DNA of 64,000 nucleotides, taken from positions 62,001 to 126,000 of the forward strand of contig NZ_CP083457.1 of assembly GCF_020229735.1 (NCBI RefSeq), in the 5' to 3' direction. This document shows positions 43,495 through 53,874 of this stretch, piece by piece. A program made the position numbers and the translations under genes. The notes under the pieces were generated by a model. It searched no databases and was not told the DNA's origin. It saw only the letters and a list, made by a program, of their open reading frames with translations. Position 1 is the stretch's first letter, and every line of letters starts with the position of its first letter. This DNA is from Deinococcus taeanensis. GTDB taxonomy: Bacteria > Deinococcota > Deinococci > Deinococcales > Deinococcaceae.

Positions 43495-46400
43495 ATGCAG
43501 CTGTGCCTGACCCGAGCGCCCAGGCCGGGGGAGCCGACCGCCCCCCTGCTTCTGGGGGTCCTTGCCCTGCAGGGCCCGGTCTCGCGGGCCGCCCTGGCAG
43601 ACCTGCTCTGGCCGGACTCCCCGCACGCCCGGTCGAACCTGCGGGTGGAACTGCACCGCTTGAAACGGGGGGCGTTCGCCGGGCACGTCGACGCGGACCC
43701 GGACCGGCTGGCGCTGTGCAGCGCCGTTCAGGTGGACGTGCACGAGGCCCGGGCACGGGCGCTTGCCGGGGACTTTGTGGGCGCCGTGGAGCGGGTGGGT
43801 GCGGCGCTGCTGCCGTGGGTGACGGGCAGCGTCCCGGCCGAGGAGTGGCTCGGCAGGGAGCGCGCCCGCTGGGAGGCGGAGTACCTGCGCTGGCTGGGCG
43901 AGGCGTTAAGCCTGGCCGAGCGGCAGGGGCAGCACGCGCAGGCGCGCGCGCTGGCGGAGGCGTGGCTGACCGTGGATCCCCTCTCGGAGGACGCCCACGC
44001 CCGGGCGCTCCGCGCGTGCGTGCTGCTGGGGGACGCCAGCGCGGCGCGGCGCGCGTACCGCGGGTGTGAACGCATGACCCGCGCCGAGTTCGGGCGTGCG
44101 CCCCGGCCCGACACCCGCGCGTGGCTGTCGCAACTCACGGACGCGGGTGCGGCGCCTGTCCCGGCGGCCCTGCCGAGGCTGCCGCTGGTCGGCCGGGAGC
44201 AACTGTTCCGGGACCTGCTGCGCCCGGGCGCGTGGCTGCTGCTCGGCGACCCGGGGGTGGGCAAGACGCGCCTGGCCGTGGAGGTCGCCCGGCAGCTGGG
44301 CGCCTCGCTGCTGGTGTCCGGCGCCATGACCGGCGCGCCGCTCGCGGCCCTGCTGCTTACCCTGGAGGAAGTCGGGGAGGTGGCGTACGGCGCGGCCGCC
44401 CGGCGGGCCCTGGCACAGCTGCGGCGGGAACAGGAGGAACCGGACTTCACCCCGTCGGTGCGTGAAGCGTTGTACGCCGGGCTCGCGCAGGCCCTCCAGG
44501 ACGCCCTGGCGGGACGGAACGTCCTGCTGGTCGACGATCTGCATGACCTGGACCCGGCCACGCTGGAGGTGCTGGGACGGTTCCTGCACCTCAACGCGCA
44601 GCGCCCGCCCGCGCAGCAGGTCAAGGTCGTGGCGACGGCCCGCACGTTCGAACTGCAGCGCGGCCGTGCGGGGGCCTGGGTGGCTGAGCAGCGCGCCCGG
44701 GGCACCCTGCACCGCGCGGAGGTGCCGCCTCTGGGGCAGATCGACATTCTGAACCTGGTGCACTTCCTCAGCCGTCAGGGGCAGGGGGGCGCGCAGTTCG
44801 CCGCGCGGCTGCACGAATGCTCGGGCGGCAATCCGCTGTTCTTCCAGGAGATCCTGCGGGCCCTGCTGGCCAGCGGCGACCTGGCCCGCACAGACGGGAA
44901 CGCCTGGCTGGTGCGGTTCGACGCGGACGGCGGGTACGGGCACCTCGCGGCGCCCAGCAGCGTGTCCGAGGCGGTTCTGGCCCGGGCGGCCCTGCTGCCT
45001 GGCCCCGCCCGGCACTGCCTGAACGTGCTGTGCCTGCAGACCCGGCCGATTTCCGCCGCGGCATTGGCCGGCGCGAGTCACCTCAGTGAGTGGGCGGTGC
45101 TGCAGCACACCGCGCTGCTCAAGGCGAGCGGCTTCGCCCATGAAATTGCCGGCGGGTACGTTCTGCGGCACAACCTGCAGCGTCAGGCGCTGCGCGGCGC
45201 GCTGTCCGAGCAGGAGGCGCAGGTGCTGCACGCCGAACTCGCCGCGGCGCTGCATGCCACGGGCGCGCCCCTGCAGGACGTGGCCCTGTGCTACGAGGCC
45301 GGGGGCCGCGCCCGTCAGGCCGCGCAGGCGTGGGTGAAGGTCGCAGAGGCGGCCCGCAGCGCGCTGGCCCCCGCCGAAGCGACCCGGGCTTTCGAGCGCG
45401 CCCTGACGCTCGGTCTGGACGACCCGCAGGACTGGACAGTCATGACGGCCCTGTACGATCTGCACGTGATGAGCGGGGGGGCCGCCGACGCCCGCGGCGT
45501 GCTTCCGCGCCTGCGCGCCCGGGTGGGCGGCAGCCTGCACCGGCAGGCCGAACTGAACCTGCGCGAAGCGCAGCTGCACCTCATGGACGCCGCCTACCCG
45601 GACACCCTGGCCCTGACGGAGGGTGTGCTTGACCTGCCGGAGATCACGCCGTCCCTGCGGGCCCGGGCGCTGCACCTGCGGGGCATGGCGCGGGTCAAAG
45701 TCGGGCAGTTCGACCTTGCGCGCGCCGACCTGCTCGCCGCGCGCGAGGTTGATCCCCTCGACCACACCCGCCGGGCCTTCGAAGCGTCACTCACGCTCGT
45801 GAGCCTCGCCATCGCCCGCGGCGCGCACGCCGACGGGCTGGCCGAGAGCGAGCACCTGCGCCGCGTGGCGACCGTCCTGGGCGGCCCGGAACGGCTCCTC
45901 CAGACGGAGCATGCCTGCGGTACGCTGGCGGCCGTGATGGGTGACGAGACCCGCGCCCGCACCCACCTGGAAGCGGCGGCGCACCTTGCCGAGCAGCACC
46001 ACCTCGACGCGCTGGGCGCCCCGGCCCGCGCGAACCTGGCAGGCCTGATGCTCGCCTCGAGCGGGTACACCCGGGCCCTGGCTCTGTACGAGGCGGCCAT
46101 GCCCTACCTGCCGCCGCAGGCCCAGCCGGCCGCGCAGGCGAACATGGGCACGGCCCTCGTGCTCGCCGGAGAGCTCGGGCGCGGCCTGCACCTGCTTGAA
46201 AGCGCCGTGGCCACCGCCCGGGACCGGGGAGAAGTGGCCGTCGCGGCGCGGCGCCAGCTGCGCCTCACTGAGGCCCGGTTGCGCTGCGGGCACCTCCCCA
46301 CGCTGGAGGAGCTCGGGCAGCTGCAGCGGGAGATCGTCACTCTGGGCCTGGACGACCTGCACCACCAGCTCACCTGCGTGCGCGTGGAGGCCGGGCTGCT

Positions 46401-46806
46401 GCGCTGCGGCGCACCGGGTGAGGCGCACCTGGACGCCCTGACGCCCAACGATGACGAACGCGAACGCCACGCCTGGGTGGTCGGCCTGGGCCGGCTGCTG
46501 GCCGGGGATCACCAGGGCGTCCAGGACCTGCTGAACGAACCGCTGCCGAGCACGCGTCTGGCCGCGCTGCTGACCGCCGTGACGCCTGGAAGGACCCATC
46601 CACCCCGCGTGACGATCGAGGAAGAGGTGCCCGCCCTGGACGCCCTGCTGCTCGCCCACGTCCGCGCCTCCCAGGGCGACCCGCACGCGCAGCTCGACCG
46701 GGACGCGCGGCTCGGGCGCCTCACCGCGGCCTGGCCTGGGCAGGGCGGCGCGCTGGAGCGCCTCCTGAGCCGGATCCCGGTGCTCCCGCCCGGCCCGGCC
46801 CGCTGA
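43495..46806 (+). CDS. SARP/BTAD-type AAA regulator with TPR region
   Basis: The 1103-residue protein starts with a short winged-helix segment (RAALADLLWPDSPHARSNLR, typical of the trans_reg_C domain of SARP proteins) and a bacterial transcriptional activator domain to about residue 225. A STAND-type NTPase follows with Walker A GDPGVGKT near residue 251 and Walker B LLVDDLHDLD near 343. The remaining 550 residues are helical with tetratricopeptide-like repeats. Such regulators activate promoters after an unknown signal frees the ATPase. It is divergent from the 64-aa and cytolysin-like genes and likely controls them; that is inference from position. Confidence 0.82.
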   Translation: MQLCLTRAPRPGEPTAPLLLGVLALQGPVSRAALADLLWPDSPHARSNLRVELHRLKRGAFAGHVDADPDRLALCSAVQVDVHEARARALAGDFVGAVERVGAALLPWVTGSVPAEEWLGRERARWEAEYLRWLGEALSLAERQGQHAQARALAEAWLTVDPLSEDAHARALRACVLLGDASAARRAYRGCERMTRAEFGRAPRPDTRAWLSQLTDAGAAPVPAALPRLPLVGREQLFRDLLRPGAWLLLGDPGVGKTRLAVEVARQLGASLLVSGAMTGAPLAALLLTLEEVGEVAYGAAARRALAQLRREQEEPDFTPSVREALYAGLAQALQDALAGRNVLLVDDLHDLDPATLEVLGRFLHLNAQRPPAQQVKVVATARTFELQRGRAGAWVAEQRARGTLHRAEVPPLGQIDILNLVHFLSRQGQGGAQFAARLHECSGGNPLFFQEILRALLASGDLARTDGNAWLVRFDADGGYGHLAAPSSVSEAVLARAALLPGPARHCLNVLCLQTRPISAAALAGASHLSEWAVLQHTALLKASGFAHEIAGGYVLRHNLQRQALRGALSEQEAQVLHAELAAALHATGAPLQDVALCYEAGGRARQAAQAWVKVAEAARSALAPAEATRAFERALTLGLDDPQDWTVMTALYDLHVMSGGAADARGVLPRLRARVGGSLHRQAELNLREAQLHLMDAAYPDTLALTEGVLDLPEITPSLRARALHLRGMARVKVGQFDLARADLLAAREVDPLDHTRRAFEASLTLVSLAIARGAHADGLAESEHLRRVATVLGGPERLLQTEHACGTLAAVMGDETRARTHLEAAAHLAEQHHLDALGAPARANLAGLMLASSGYTRALALYEAAMPYLPPQAQPAAQANMGTALVLAGELGRGLHLLESAVATARDRGEVAVAARRQLRLTEARLRCGHLPTLEELGQLQREIVTLGLDDLHHQLTCVRVEAGLLRCGAPGEAHLDALTPNDDERERHAWVVGLGRLLAGDHQGVQDLLNEPLPSTRLAALLTAVTPGRTHPPRVTIEEEVPALDALLLAHVRASQGDPHAQLDRDARLGRLTAAWPGQGGALERLLSRIPVLPPGPAR

Positions 46807-46898
46807 CGTCCGGGGCTGCAACGCCCCTGCAACGCCAGGCCGCGTACCCTCCAGGAAATCCTGAGCGGCGCCTCCCGCCGCCCCCCGGAGGTCACCTC

Positions 46899-47537
46899 AT
46901 GAAACGGACAACGGCGCTGCTCTCTGCCCTGCTTGTCGGCCAGGCGCTGGCCGCCCAGGTCACCCTCACCCTCAACGGCCAACCCACCACGCTGACCACC
47001 ACCGTCATCGGCGGCAAAACCTACGTGCTCCTCGATGACCTCAAACGCGCCCTGACCGGCGCAGGCGGCACAAACCAGAAGGCCAGCGTTGAGGGGTGCG
47101 TCAACGAGTGGCTGTTTAACGGCATCGTCCGCATGCGCGTGACCAAAGTCGAAGTCACCTACCAGGACAAAGGCAGCGCCTACCCCGGGTACGCGGTCAC
47201 CGCGGAATTCAAGAACGGCGTCAACCAGACCATCCAGCTTGATCAGGCGGGCCTGTCGTACGACAACGCCGCCGCGGTCAGCTTCGCCAGCGGCGACAGC
47301 TGGAGTGACGGGCGCGGCGGCGGCTGGCAGGACAAGACCATGGCCAGGCTTCAGCAGGGCGGCGGTACCGTCTACACCTTCCGCCTGTACTCCGAGCAGC
47401 AGGTGCCCAGCGGTCAGGCGCTGCCCGCCCCCGTGAAGTTCCTGCTGGAAGTCAAACCGACCGTCAGTCCTGCCCTGAAAGCCCGCTTTACCGTGCCCGA
47501 CCCCAGTTTCCGCGTGAATCTCACCTGCCGGAAGTGA
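46899..47537 (+). CDS. Secreted protein with copper-amine-oxidase-N-like start
   Basis: The 212-residue product has a signal peptide (MKRTTALLSALLVGQALAAQ) and a short VTLTLNGQPTTL..TVIGGKTYVLLDDLKRAL segment resembling the copper amine oxidase N-terminal domain, a cell-wall-associated module of exported proteins. The remainder is beta-rich with two cysteines (EGCVNEWLFN and the terminal LTCRK), which may form a disulfide. ATG 46899 follows CCGGAGG at 8 nt. It lies 92 nt after the large regulator and may belong to the same cluster as the cytolysin-like protein. Confidence 0.7.
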   Translation: MKRTTALLSALLVGQALAAQVTLTLNGQPTTLTTTVIGGKTYVLLDDLKRALTGAGGTNQKASVEGCVNEWLFNGIVRMRVTKVEVTYQDKGSAYPGYAVTAEFKNGVNQTIQLDQAGLSYDNAAAVSFASGDSWSDGRGGGWQDKTMARLQQGGGTVYTFRLYSEQQVPSGQALPAPVKFLLEVKPTVSPALKARFTVPDPSFRVNLTCRK

Positions 47538-48113
47538 CCAGGTTGAGGACACCATACGGACTGCCCTGGCTGCCCACGGCGTGACAGAGCCCCGACCCTC
47601 CAGTCACACCCTCCGCCGCCTGCCGGTTAGCTCCCGCTGGGGCATCCAAAGGGGCCGTCAGAGGTGAAGCCCAGGGGGGCCCCCCTCCACAGCCGCCCTG
47701 CTTGAGGGCCGCCGGTCGTCGTCCTATTGATCGCGGCACCGGTGTGCACGAAGGTTGGTGCCCCCGATCGCTTCCTCACAGCTGCGGCGACCTCGGAGGG
47801 GGGTGGTCGCTAGAGATGATGCCAACTTACGCCGTTATGAACAGGTTCAAGGGGGCGGTAGGGTCTGCTCCGCTGGTGCACAGCGCGGCGCTCCGGCACG
47901 CCCCGTTCAATAGGTTCCATGCACCGTGACGGTAAACGAGCGCTTCATGCCGAACGTGTTGGACTCTGCACAGTCGTGCAGCACAAGACAAACAGGACGA
48001 TAGTCTGGAGAGCTGCCTCGCGGGCCTGGGGTACCGCGCGGCTATGGCACAGGGTGGGCGGCGCCTGGCGCGCAGGGGCGCACTGCTGCACCATGGGCGC
48101 TGCGGCGCCCGCA
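47538..48113. other. Intergenic stretch with IS debris
   Basis: No intact gene. The right part continues the degenerate IS6-type sequence on the minus strand, and a minus frame ending near 47830 (VYRHGAWNLLNGACRSAALC) may be another transposase scrap that I cannot place. Confidence 0.35.
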
Positions 48114-48404
48114 CCAGCCTTGAAACAGTGAAAACGTGCAAGGTCGGACCTCGACCTTGACGCACACCTCGTCCAGATGCGTTTCAGAACTCCGCCGGGG
48201 TTCCCGATGACGCAGCTCCTCAGTCAAGAGGGGCGCGAATTTGACGGTCCACGGGCGCAAGGTTTCTTGGCTGACCTGGAGGCCACGTTCGTGGAGCAGT
48301 TCCTGCACAGCACGCTGGCTGAGGGGGAAGCGGTGGGAGAACCACAGGGCGTCACCGATCACGCTCAGGGGAAAACGGTGGCGGTAGGGCGTCCGGTCTG
48401 TCAC
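48114..48404 (-). pseudogene. IS6-family transposase, N-terminal fragment
   Basis: From ATG 48404 the frame reads HRFPLSVIGDALWFSHRFPL, LSQRAVQELLHERGLQVSQE and THLDEVCVKVEV, the N-terminus and first aspartate region of IS6-family transposases. After about residue 97 similarity ends and the frame continues in unrelated sequence. The rest of a normal protein of about 235 residues is missing. It is a dead fragment. Confidence 0.7.
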
Positions 48405-48485
48405 GGCCCGCCAGCGTACTGGCGTTCAGTTGCCAGAACCCCCAAGCACATACACGGGGGTCAGGAACGGGATTTGGCGGTGAGG

Positions 48486-48743
48486 CTACTGCCGGTGGCG
48501 GGCAGCCTGGACGAAATAGAGGAGGATCTGAGTCGAGACGACCAGGCTGACGATGGACCGGTCGTACCCGCTCTGGTCGGGCCGCGAGGTCATGAAGATC
48601 ACGGCGAGGGTCCCAAAGGAGAGGGGGGTGACGTCAGCGGGCTTGCGCTGCCAGTGAAGGAAGGAGGCGCTGAGGAGAGCGACGCTGAGAAGAAGAATCA
48701 GTACCATACGCAAGTATTTTACGTGGCGTCGCCGCTTTTCCAC
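48486..48743 (-). CDS. Small two-TM protein
   Basis: Up to 85 residues with two hydrophobic helices (MVLILLLSVALLSASFLHWQ and SIVSLVVSTQILLYFVQAAR). Start could be GTG 48743, which overlaps the end of the upstream lipoprotein relic, or ATG 48707, which begins at the first helix; neither has a clear ribosome site. Probable inner-membrane protein, cotranscribed with the relic. No family recognised. Confidence 0.5.
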   Translation of the reverse strand: MEKRRRHVKYLRMVLILLLSVALLSASFLHWQRKPADVTPLSFGTLAVIFMTSRPDQSGYDRSIVSLVVSTQILLYFVQAARHRQ

Positions 48744-49550
48744 TGGGTGATCGCCAATTGGGCGGACTCGATTTTAATGGCGGCGTCCTGGCGCTGTCGG
48801 GTCTTCACCTCGACGCTCATGATCGCGCCGGCGAGCGTGGCGGCGGCGATGCAGGCTGGGGTCGAGGCCCCACCGGTCACGATTGTCGTGCCGCACATGA
48901 CCACGACGGCGCGCTGGCCGCGGCCTGAGCGGCAATGGCGATGGCCAGTTGGCTGTCGTAGGAGGAGGAGTCGTTCTGTGCCTGTGACCGGGCCTGCAGA
49001 AGACTGGCGGGGACGCTGCCGGTACACTGTGCCAGCGCAGCGGCCTGGGCCGTGACGGCCGCCTGGGCTGCCTCGGTGACGGGTGACTGAGCAACGATTG
49101 CCGTCAGGCTGGTGTCGAGCCGGGCGAACCCGAATTGCTCAGAGACGGCCCTCCCGTCCGCCTGGATGCGGGCCACCGTCACGGCGGACGTGTCCAGAAC
49201 CGTCACGGTGATGGTGCCGGCGGTCTGGACAGCACTGATGCTCAGGACGCATTCGCCTTCAGCCAGGAGAGTCACGGCGATGTCGGGCTTGTTGGTGGAC
49301 ACAGTGTAGAAGGTCACGGAACGCTGCTTCACCTGGGTGGCCTGCGCCGGGTGCGGCGTGATGCCGTACCGGACCAAGATCTGCGCGGCCTGGTGCAAGC
49401 GCGCCCCCTGGGCGAGAGCGGCTGATGGTCGATCGAGGCTAGAGCAGGATCGGCTGGCGCAGCAGGCAGGGTCTGCTGACCGCAGGACGTCAGGGCGAAA
49501 AGACTAGAGAGGAGGAGGAGGGTGACGCTTTTCGTTGGTCGGTGCTTCAT
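48719..49550 (-). pseudogene. Lipoprotein gene broken by two frameshifts
   Basis: The N-terminal piece (ATG 49550) has a lipoprotein signal, LLLLSSLFALTSCGQQ, then loses frame near 49390. The next frame (about 49398-48900) reads HQAAQILVRYGITPHPAQAT and SVTFYTVSTNKPDIAVTLLA and ends in a repetitive Ala/Gln/Ser stretch near 48920. The third (to the TGA at 48719) reads AVVVMCGTTIVTGGASTPAC and IESAQLAITQWKSGDAT. Each piece looks like real coding sequence and joins end to end with the next, so one gene of about 275 codons has suffered two indels. Sequencing error is an alternative. No domain recognised. Confidence 0.6.
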
Positions 49551-49717
49551 CGCTGGCGCACCTTATGGAACAGGCGGAAATCGTGGGACGGTACTTGGAG
49601 GAACTTATCTACGATTGGTGGTCCGTTGGGGCTGGTAGGACTGACGATGAACACAGCTAATTTCCACTTCTTGGGTTTCTCGCTGGACCCAGAAACACGG
49701 GTTCTATCCATCAAGTT

Positions 49718-50452
<735 letters not shown>

Positions 50453-50463
50453 AAACAGAAAGT

Positions 50464-50479
50464 GTCCCCTATCGGGGAC
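50464..50479. repeat. Short hairpin at IS4 fragment end
   Basis: GTCCCC and GGGGAC pair around TATC, and AAAG/CTTT outside extend the stem past one mismatch. It lies at the 5' side of the IS4 transposase fragment. Confidence 0.4.
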
Positions 50480-50701
50480 GCTTTCTCATAGAGTTTGTCA
50501 GGCTATCAGCGGTAGAACCTCAGATGTTGAGGGACCACGCGGCTGGGCCGGAGAGTTCAGCCAAACGTGCGTGGAACGAGCGAACGGAGATTTTGTGCAG
50601 GCAAAGTGAGCTGCAAGGTGCGCTCTGTTGGCTGGCCGGAAAGCCGGATGATGAACGGATGGGGCGTCACGCCCCACCCGTGCCGACTGATGCAAGGGGC
50701 G

Positions 50702-52063
50702 TCAGAACCCGCTGACGTTCAGACGTCCACCCGTGACCGTCTTGCCGCTCAGACTCGACGTGGGCGCCGCGCTGTTCAGAAGGGCCGCCTTGATCTGCGC
50801 GGCCGTTGCTCCTGGATGGGTGCTGGCATAGAGCGCCACGCCGCCCGTCACATGCGGGGTGGCCATGCTGGTGCCGTTGTAGCTGGCGTACGAGTTGTAA
50901 GGCACGCTGCTGTTGATCGCCACGCCCGGCGCGCCCAGATCCACCGTCTTCGCCCCGTACTGACTGAATGAAGCCAGGGCGCCGGTCCTGTCGATGGCCG
51001 CCACGGCGATCACGCTGTCGTACCCGGCGCCGGCGGTGGTGTCGTAATTGCTGGGGTAGCTGGCAGTGGCATCGTTGTCAGTGCCACTGTTGCCCGCAGC
51101 GGCGACAAACAGGATGTTGGCCTTGGCCCCGCGGACGATGGCGTCAAGGAGTGCCTGGGAGAACCCGCCGCCGCCCCAGGAGTTGTTGGTGGCCACGATG
51201 TTGAGCCCATGACGCGTCTTCAGGTCCGTGAAGTAATCCACGGCTTTGACCGCATTGGTCAGGGTACCGCCCCGGCGACCCAGGAACTTGCCGCTGATGA
51301 ACGTCACGTTCCAGTTCACCCCGACCACGCCAATACCGTTGTTCTCAGCGCCGATGGTGCCGGCCACGTGCGTGCCGTGCGCGTCCAGGCTGCCGCGGGT
51401 GCCGCCGTCGTAGATGGTGTTGTCGTTGTTCGCGAAATCCCAGCCGCGCGTGTCATCCACGTACCCGTTCTTGTCGTTGTCGATTCCATCGACAGGGTCA
51501 AAGGTATTGACCCACGCGTTGGCCGCCAGATCCGGGTGGTCGAACTGGTAGCCCTCGTCGATAATGCCGACGTACACGCTCTTGCTGCCTGTATGTCCCT
51601 TGCCCCACGCTTCAGCGGCCTGACTGCCGAACGCATTGGCGGGCGTGCTGCCGTCGCCGTACATCCCCCACAACGATCCGTTGGTGAAGTACGGATCTGA
51701 TGAGGTCGCCTGATGCTGGTAGATCCAGTTCGGTTCAGCAAAGCGCACCAGCGCGCTGCCCTGCAACTGGCTGATTTTGGTGTTGACGCTCTGCCCGTCC
51801 GTGATGCGCGCATGAAGCAGTGGGGCGCCGTCCGTCACCGCCAGGGTTTCCAGGCGCTGCACCCCCAGCGCGCTCAGGGCCGTGACGATTTGAGCACTCA
51901 GGCCGCCACGCAACTGCACAATCACCTCACCGTCAACGAACTGGGGTCCGGAGGCGATGACTTCAGGGGTCTGAGCGGCGGGCGCCTGGCTGCTCGGTGA
52001 TTGACCGCAAGCGGCAAGCAGGGCGGTAAGGGTAAGCAGGCCAATCACACGGGTCCGGTTCAT
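50702..52063 (-). CDS. Subtilisin-like S8 serine protease, lipoprotein
   Basis: The 453-residue protein has a lipobox (LLAAC, C19), an inhibitor I9-like propeptide (DGEVIVQLRGGLSAQIVTAL to about residue 115), and an S8 catalytic domain with the full triad: D169 in GIIDEGY, H229 in HGTHVAG and S399 in GTSMATPH, plus the oxyanion region around NNSWGG. It should be exported and anchored to the membrane, degrading extracellular protein. ATG 52063 has CAGGAGG upstream; the frame extends to 52171 without need. It is monocistronic, convergent on IS debris. Confidence 0.9.
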   Translation of the reverse strand: MNRTRVIGLLTLTALLAACGQSPSSQAPAAQTPEVIASGPQFVDGEVIVQLRGGLSAQIVTALSALGVQRLETLAVTDGAPLLHARITDGQSVNTKISQLQGSALVRFAEPNWIYQHQATSSDPYFTNGSLWGMYGDGSTPANAFGSQAAEAWGKGHTGSKSVYVGIIDEGYQFDHPDLAANAWVNTFDPVDGIDNDKNGYVDDTRGWDFANNDNTIYDGGTRGSLDAHGTHVAGTIGAENNGIGVVGVNWNVTFISGKFLGRRGGTLTNAVKAVDYFTDLKTRHGLNIVATNNSWGGGGFSQALLDAIVRGAKANILFVAAAGNSGTDNDATASYPSNYDTTAGAGYDSVIAVAAIDRTGALASFSQYGAKTVDLGAPGVAINSSVPYNSYASYNGTSMATPHVTGGVALYASTHPGATAAQIKAALLNSAAPTSSLSGKTVTGGRLNVSGF

Positions 52064-52590
52064 GACGCCTCCTGAGGAACATGGTGCAGTCGCGTTGTGG
52101 GTACCCTTCAACTGTAGACACGCGGTCCCCCCGGCTTTGTGAAGAACCCTACGTTGATCATCCGCCAGCACTGGCCAGGCGGGGCGCCCTCCTCCGGCAG
52201 GGCGGGGAACCCCGGCGGTAAGCCGAGGTGAGCTTGCCTCACCCTGCCCTGGGCACGGAACGGAAACTCAAGCCCGCCGACGTGGCCCGCTCCTCTCAGT
52301 GGAACCGACCGCGGCGGCGCTGGAGGTGCACAGCCGCGCGTCTCCAAGAACCTCCCCCTCCGTGAATGCGTGGCCTGCCCTTGAGACCCCGGGGTGCGCG
52401 CGAGTGGAGGTGGTAGGAGGTCGTGGTCACGCCAATACCCGGTGTTCAGGGAACGCCATGTCAGCTGTTGGCTACGTCCCGTAACCGGACTGGTCGGCAC
52501 AGCCCGTGAGGGCACGCGGGGCAGTCTGCGCAGCCCGCTCCCTGACCGTCCGGCACGCCCTGGTGGCGCCGGGTCCGCCGGTCAATCAAA
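52064..52590. other. Divergent intergenic stretch
   Basis: About 530 bp between the protease and LOV-GGDEF genes. A GGTGAG/CTCACC hairpin lies at about 52227-52243. No gene is supported. Confidence 0.4.
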
Positions 52591-53505
52591 ATGGGCAGTA
52601 TGCCCCTCGATCAGCACGAACTGCCTGACGTCCTGATGCGCGCGGTGCAGGCGGCCACCAACGGTATCGTCATCACCCGCAGTGAGGGCGACCTGTCCAT
52701 CGTGTACTGCAACCCGGCCTTTGAACAGCTGACCGGGTACGCTTCCAGCGAGATCCTTGGGCGCAACTGCCGTTTCCTGCAGGGCAAGGACACCGATCTG
52801 GACACCCGGGCGCACCTGCGCCGGGCCGTGAACGCAGGCGAAGCGGCCGACGTGATCCTTCTGAACTACCGCAAGGACGGCACGCCTTTCTGGAACGCGC
52901 TGAACCTCGCGCCGATCCGTGACGCGCAGGGCCGTCTCACCCACTACGTCGGCATCCAGACGGACGTCACGCAGCGCATTGAACTTCAGCGCAGCCTGGA
53001 AGAGCAGGTGTACACGGACGACCTGACCGGGCTGCGCAACCGCGCGCACTTCATGCAGGCGCTGCACGCCGCGGTCCGGGGCCTGGAGACCGGGGCCCTG
53101 TTCGCGGTGGGTTTCGCGGACCTCGATGATTTCAAGGCGGTGAATGACGCCTTCGGCCATGAGGCGGGCGACGAGCTGCTGCGGGAGGTGGGCCGGCGGC
53201 TGCGCCAGTGCGTCCGGAAAGGAGACGTGGTGGCGCGCCTGGCCGGTGACGAATTTGTCGTGCTTATCCGGACTATTGAGGATCACACCCTGGACACCCT
53301 CGCGCCGAGGCTCCTCCAGGCCCTGGAACGCCCGGTTCACATCCAGAACGTTCAGGTGCGGGTGCAGGCCAGCCTGGGTTTCATCCTGCCGGCGCCCGGT
53401 CTGAGCGCCGACGAAGTGCTTGCCGCCGCAGACCAGGCCATGTACGACGCCAAGCGCGCCGGCAAGCACACCTTCGTCATTCGTGACGCCCGCCCGCGCG
53501 GCTGA
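52591..53505 (+). CDS. LOV-type PAS / GGDEF diguanylate cyclase
   Basis: The 304-residue protein has an N-terminal LOV domain: GRNCRFLQG holds the photoactive cysteine C60, followed by NYRKDGTPFWNALNLAPI and HYVGIQTDVTQR, the usual FMN-binding strands. A linker helix leads to a GGDEF domain with DDLTGLRNRAHF, FADLDDFKAVNDAFGHEAGD and the active-site loop ARLAGDEF near residue 218. The first glycine of GGDEF is alanine, a change tolerated in some active cyclases. Blue light is the predicted signal for cyclic-di-GMP synthesis. ATG 52591 or 52600 may start it; no ribosome site is clear. No EAL domain is present. Confidence 0.88.
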   Translation: MGSMPLDQHELPDVLMRAVQAATNGIVITRSEGDLSIVYCNPAFEQLTGYASSEILGRNCRFLQGKDTDLDTRAHLRRAVNAGEAADVILLNYRKDGTPFWNALNLAPIRDAQGRLTHYVGIQTDVTQRIELQRSLEEQVYTDDLTGLRNRAHFMQALHAAVRGLETGALFAVGFADLDDFKAVNDAFGHEAGDELLREVGRRLRQCVRKGDVVARLAGDEFVVLIRTIEDHTLDTLAPRLLQALERPVHIQNVQVRVQASLGFILPAPGLSADEVLAAADQAMYDAKRAGKHTFVIRDARPRG

Positions 53506-53874
53506 GCGGCACACCCAGGTGCGGGAGACGCCACCCGGCGGACTTGTCGCGCCCGTCGGGTGGCCTGACCGGTTCGCGTGCCCGGCGGGATTCAGGCCCC
53601 ACGCCAGCAGGAGGTCAGCGCTTGAACCGTGCCAGAACCGCCTGCATCACGGCCGGAGCGCGTCCCGGCGGTTCTGGCAACTTAACCTCAGCGCGACCTG
53701 GGGCGTTGCCTCTGGCCAGAGCAGCGACGCGGCCGGCGTCGGATGACGACTGGAAGAAGAAATATGGCGACACCACACCAGACGAAGCCAAACGCCCGTC
53801 TGTCGCGCATCGTGGGTCCTGGAAGACCAGTCCGGGGTCAAAGCCACTTGAGGCGAACCTGTCAAACTCAGCGC
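53506..53874. other. Intergenic stretch before XPB operon
   Basis: About 370 bp with the hairpin at 53530-53564. A frame in phase with the helicase extends upstream to 53743 but lacks conserved sequence. CAAACT at 53863-53868 lies 6 nt before ATG 53875 and may be a weak leaderless -10 box. Confidence 0.35.
53530..53564 (+). terminator. Terminator-like hairpin after LOV-GGDEF gene
   Basis: GCCACCCG (53530-53537) pairs with CGGGTGGC (53557-53564), 24 nt after the stop. No T run follows. Confidence 0.45.

Noticed and set aside
44121..44465. Overlapping frames inside the large regulator gene
   Set aside because: Shadow frames of a gene with clear BTAD and P-loop motifs.
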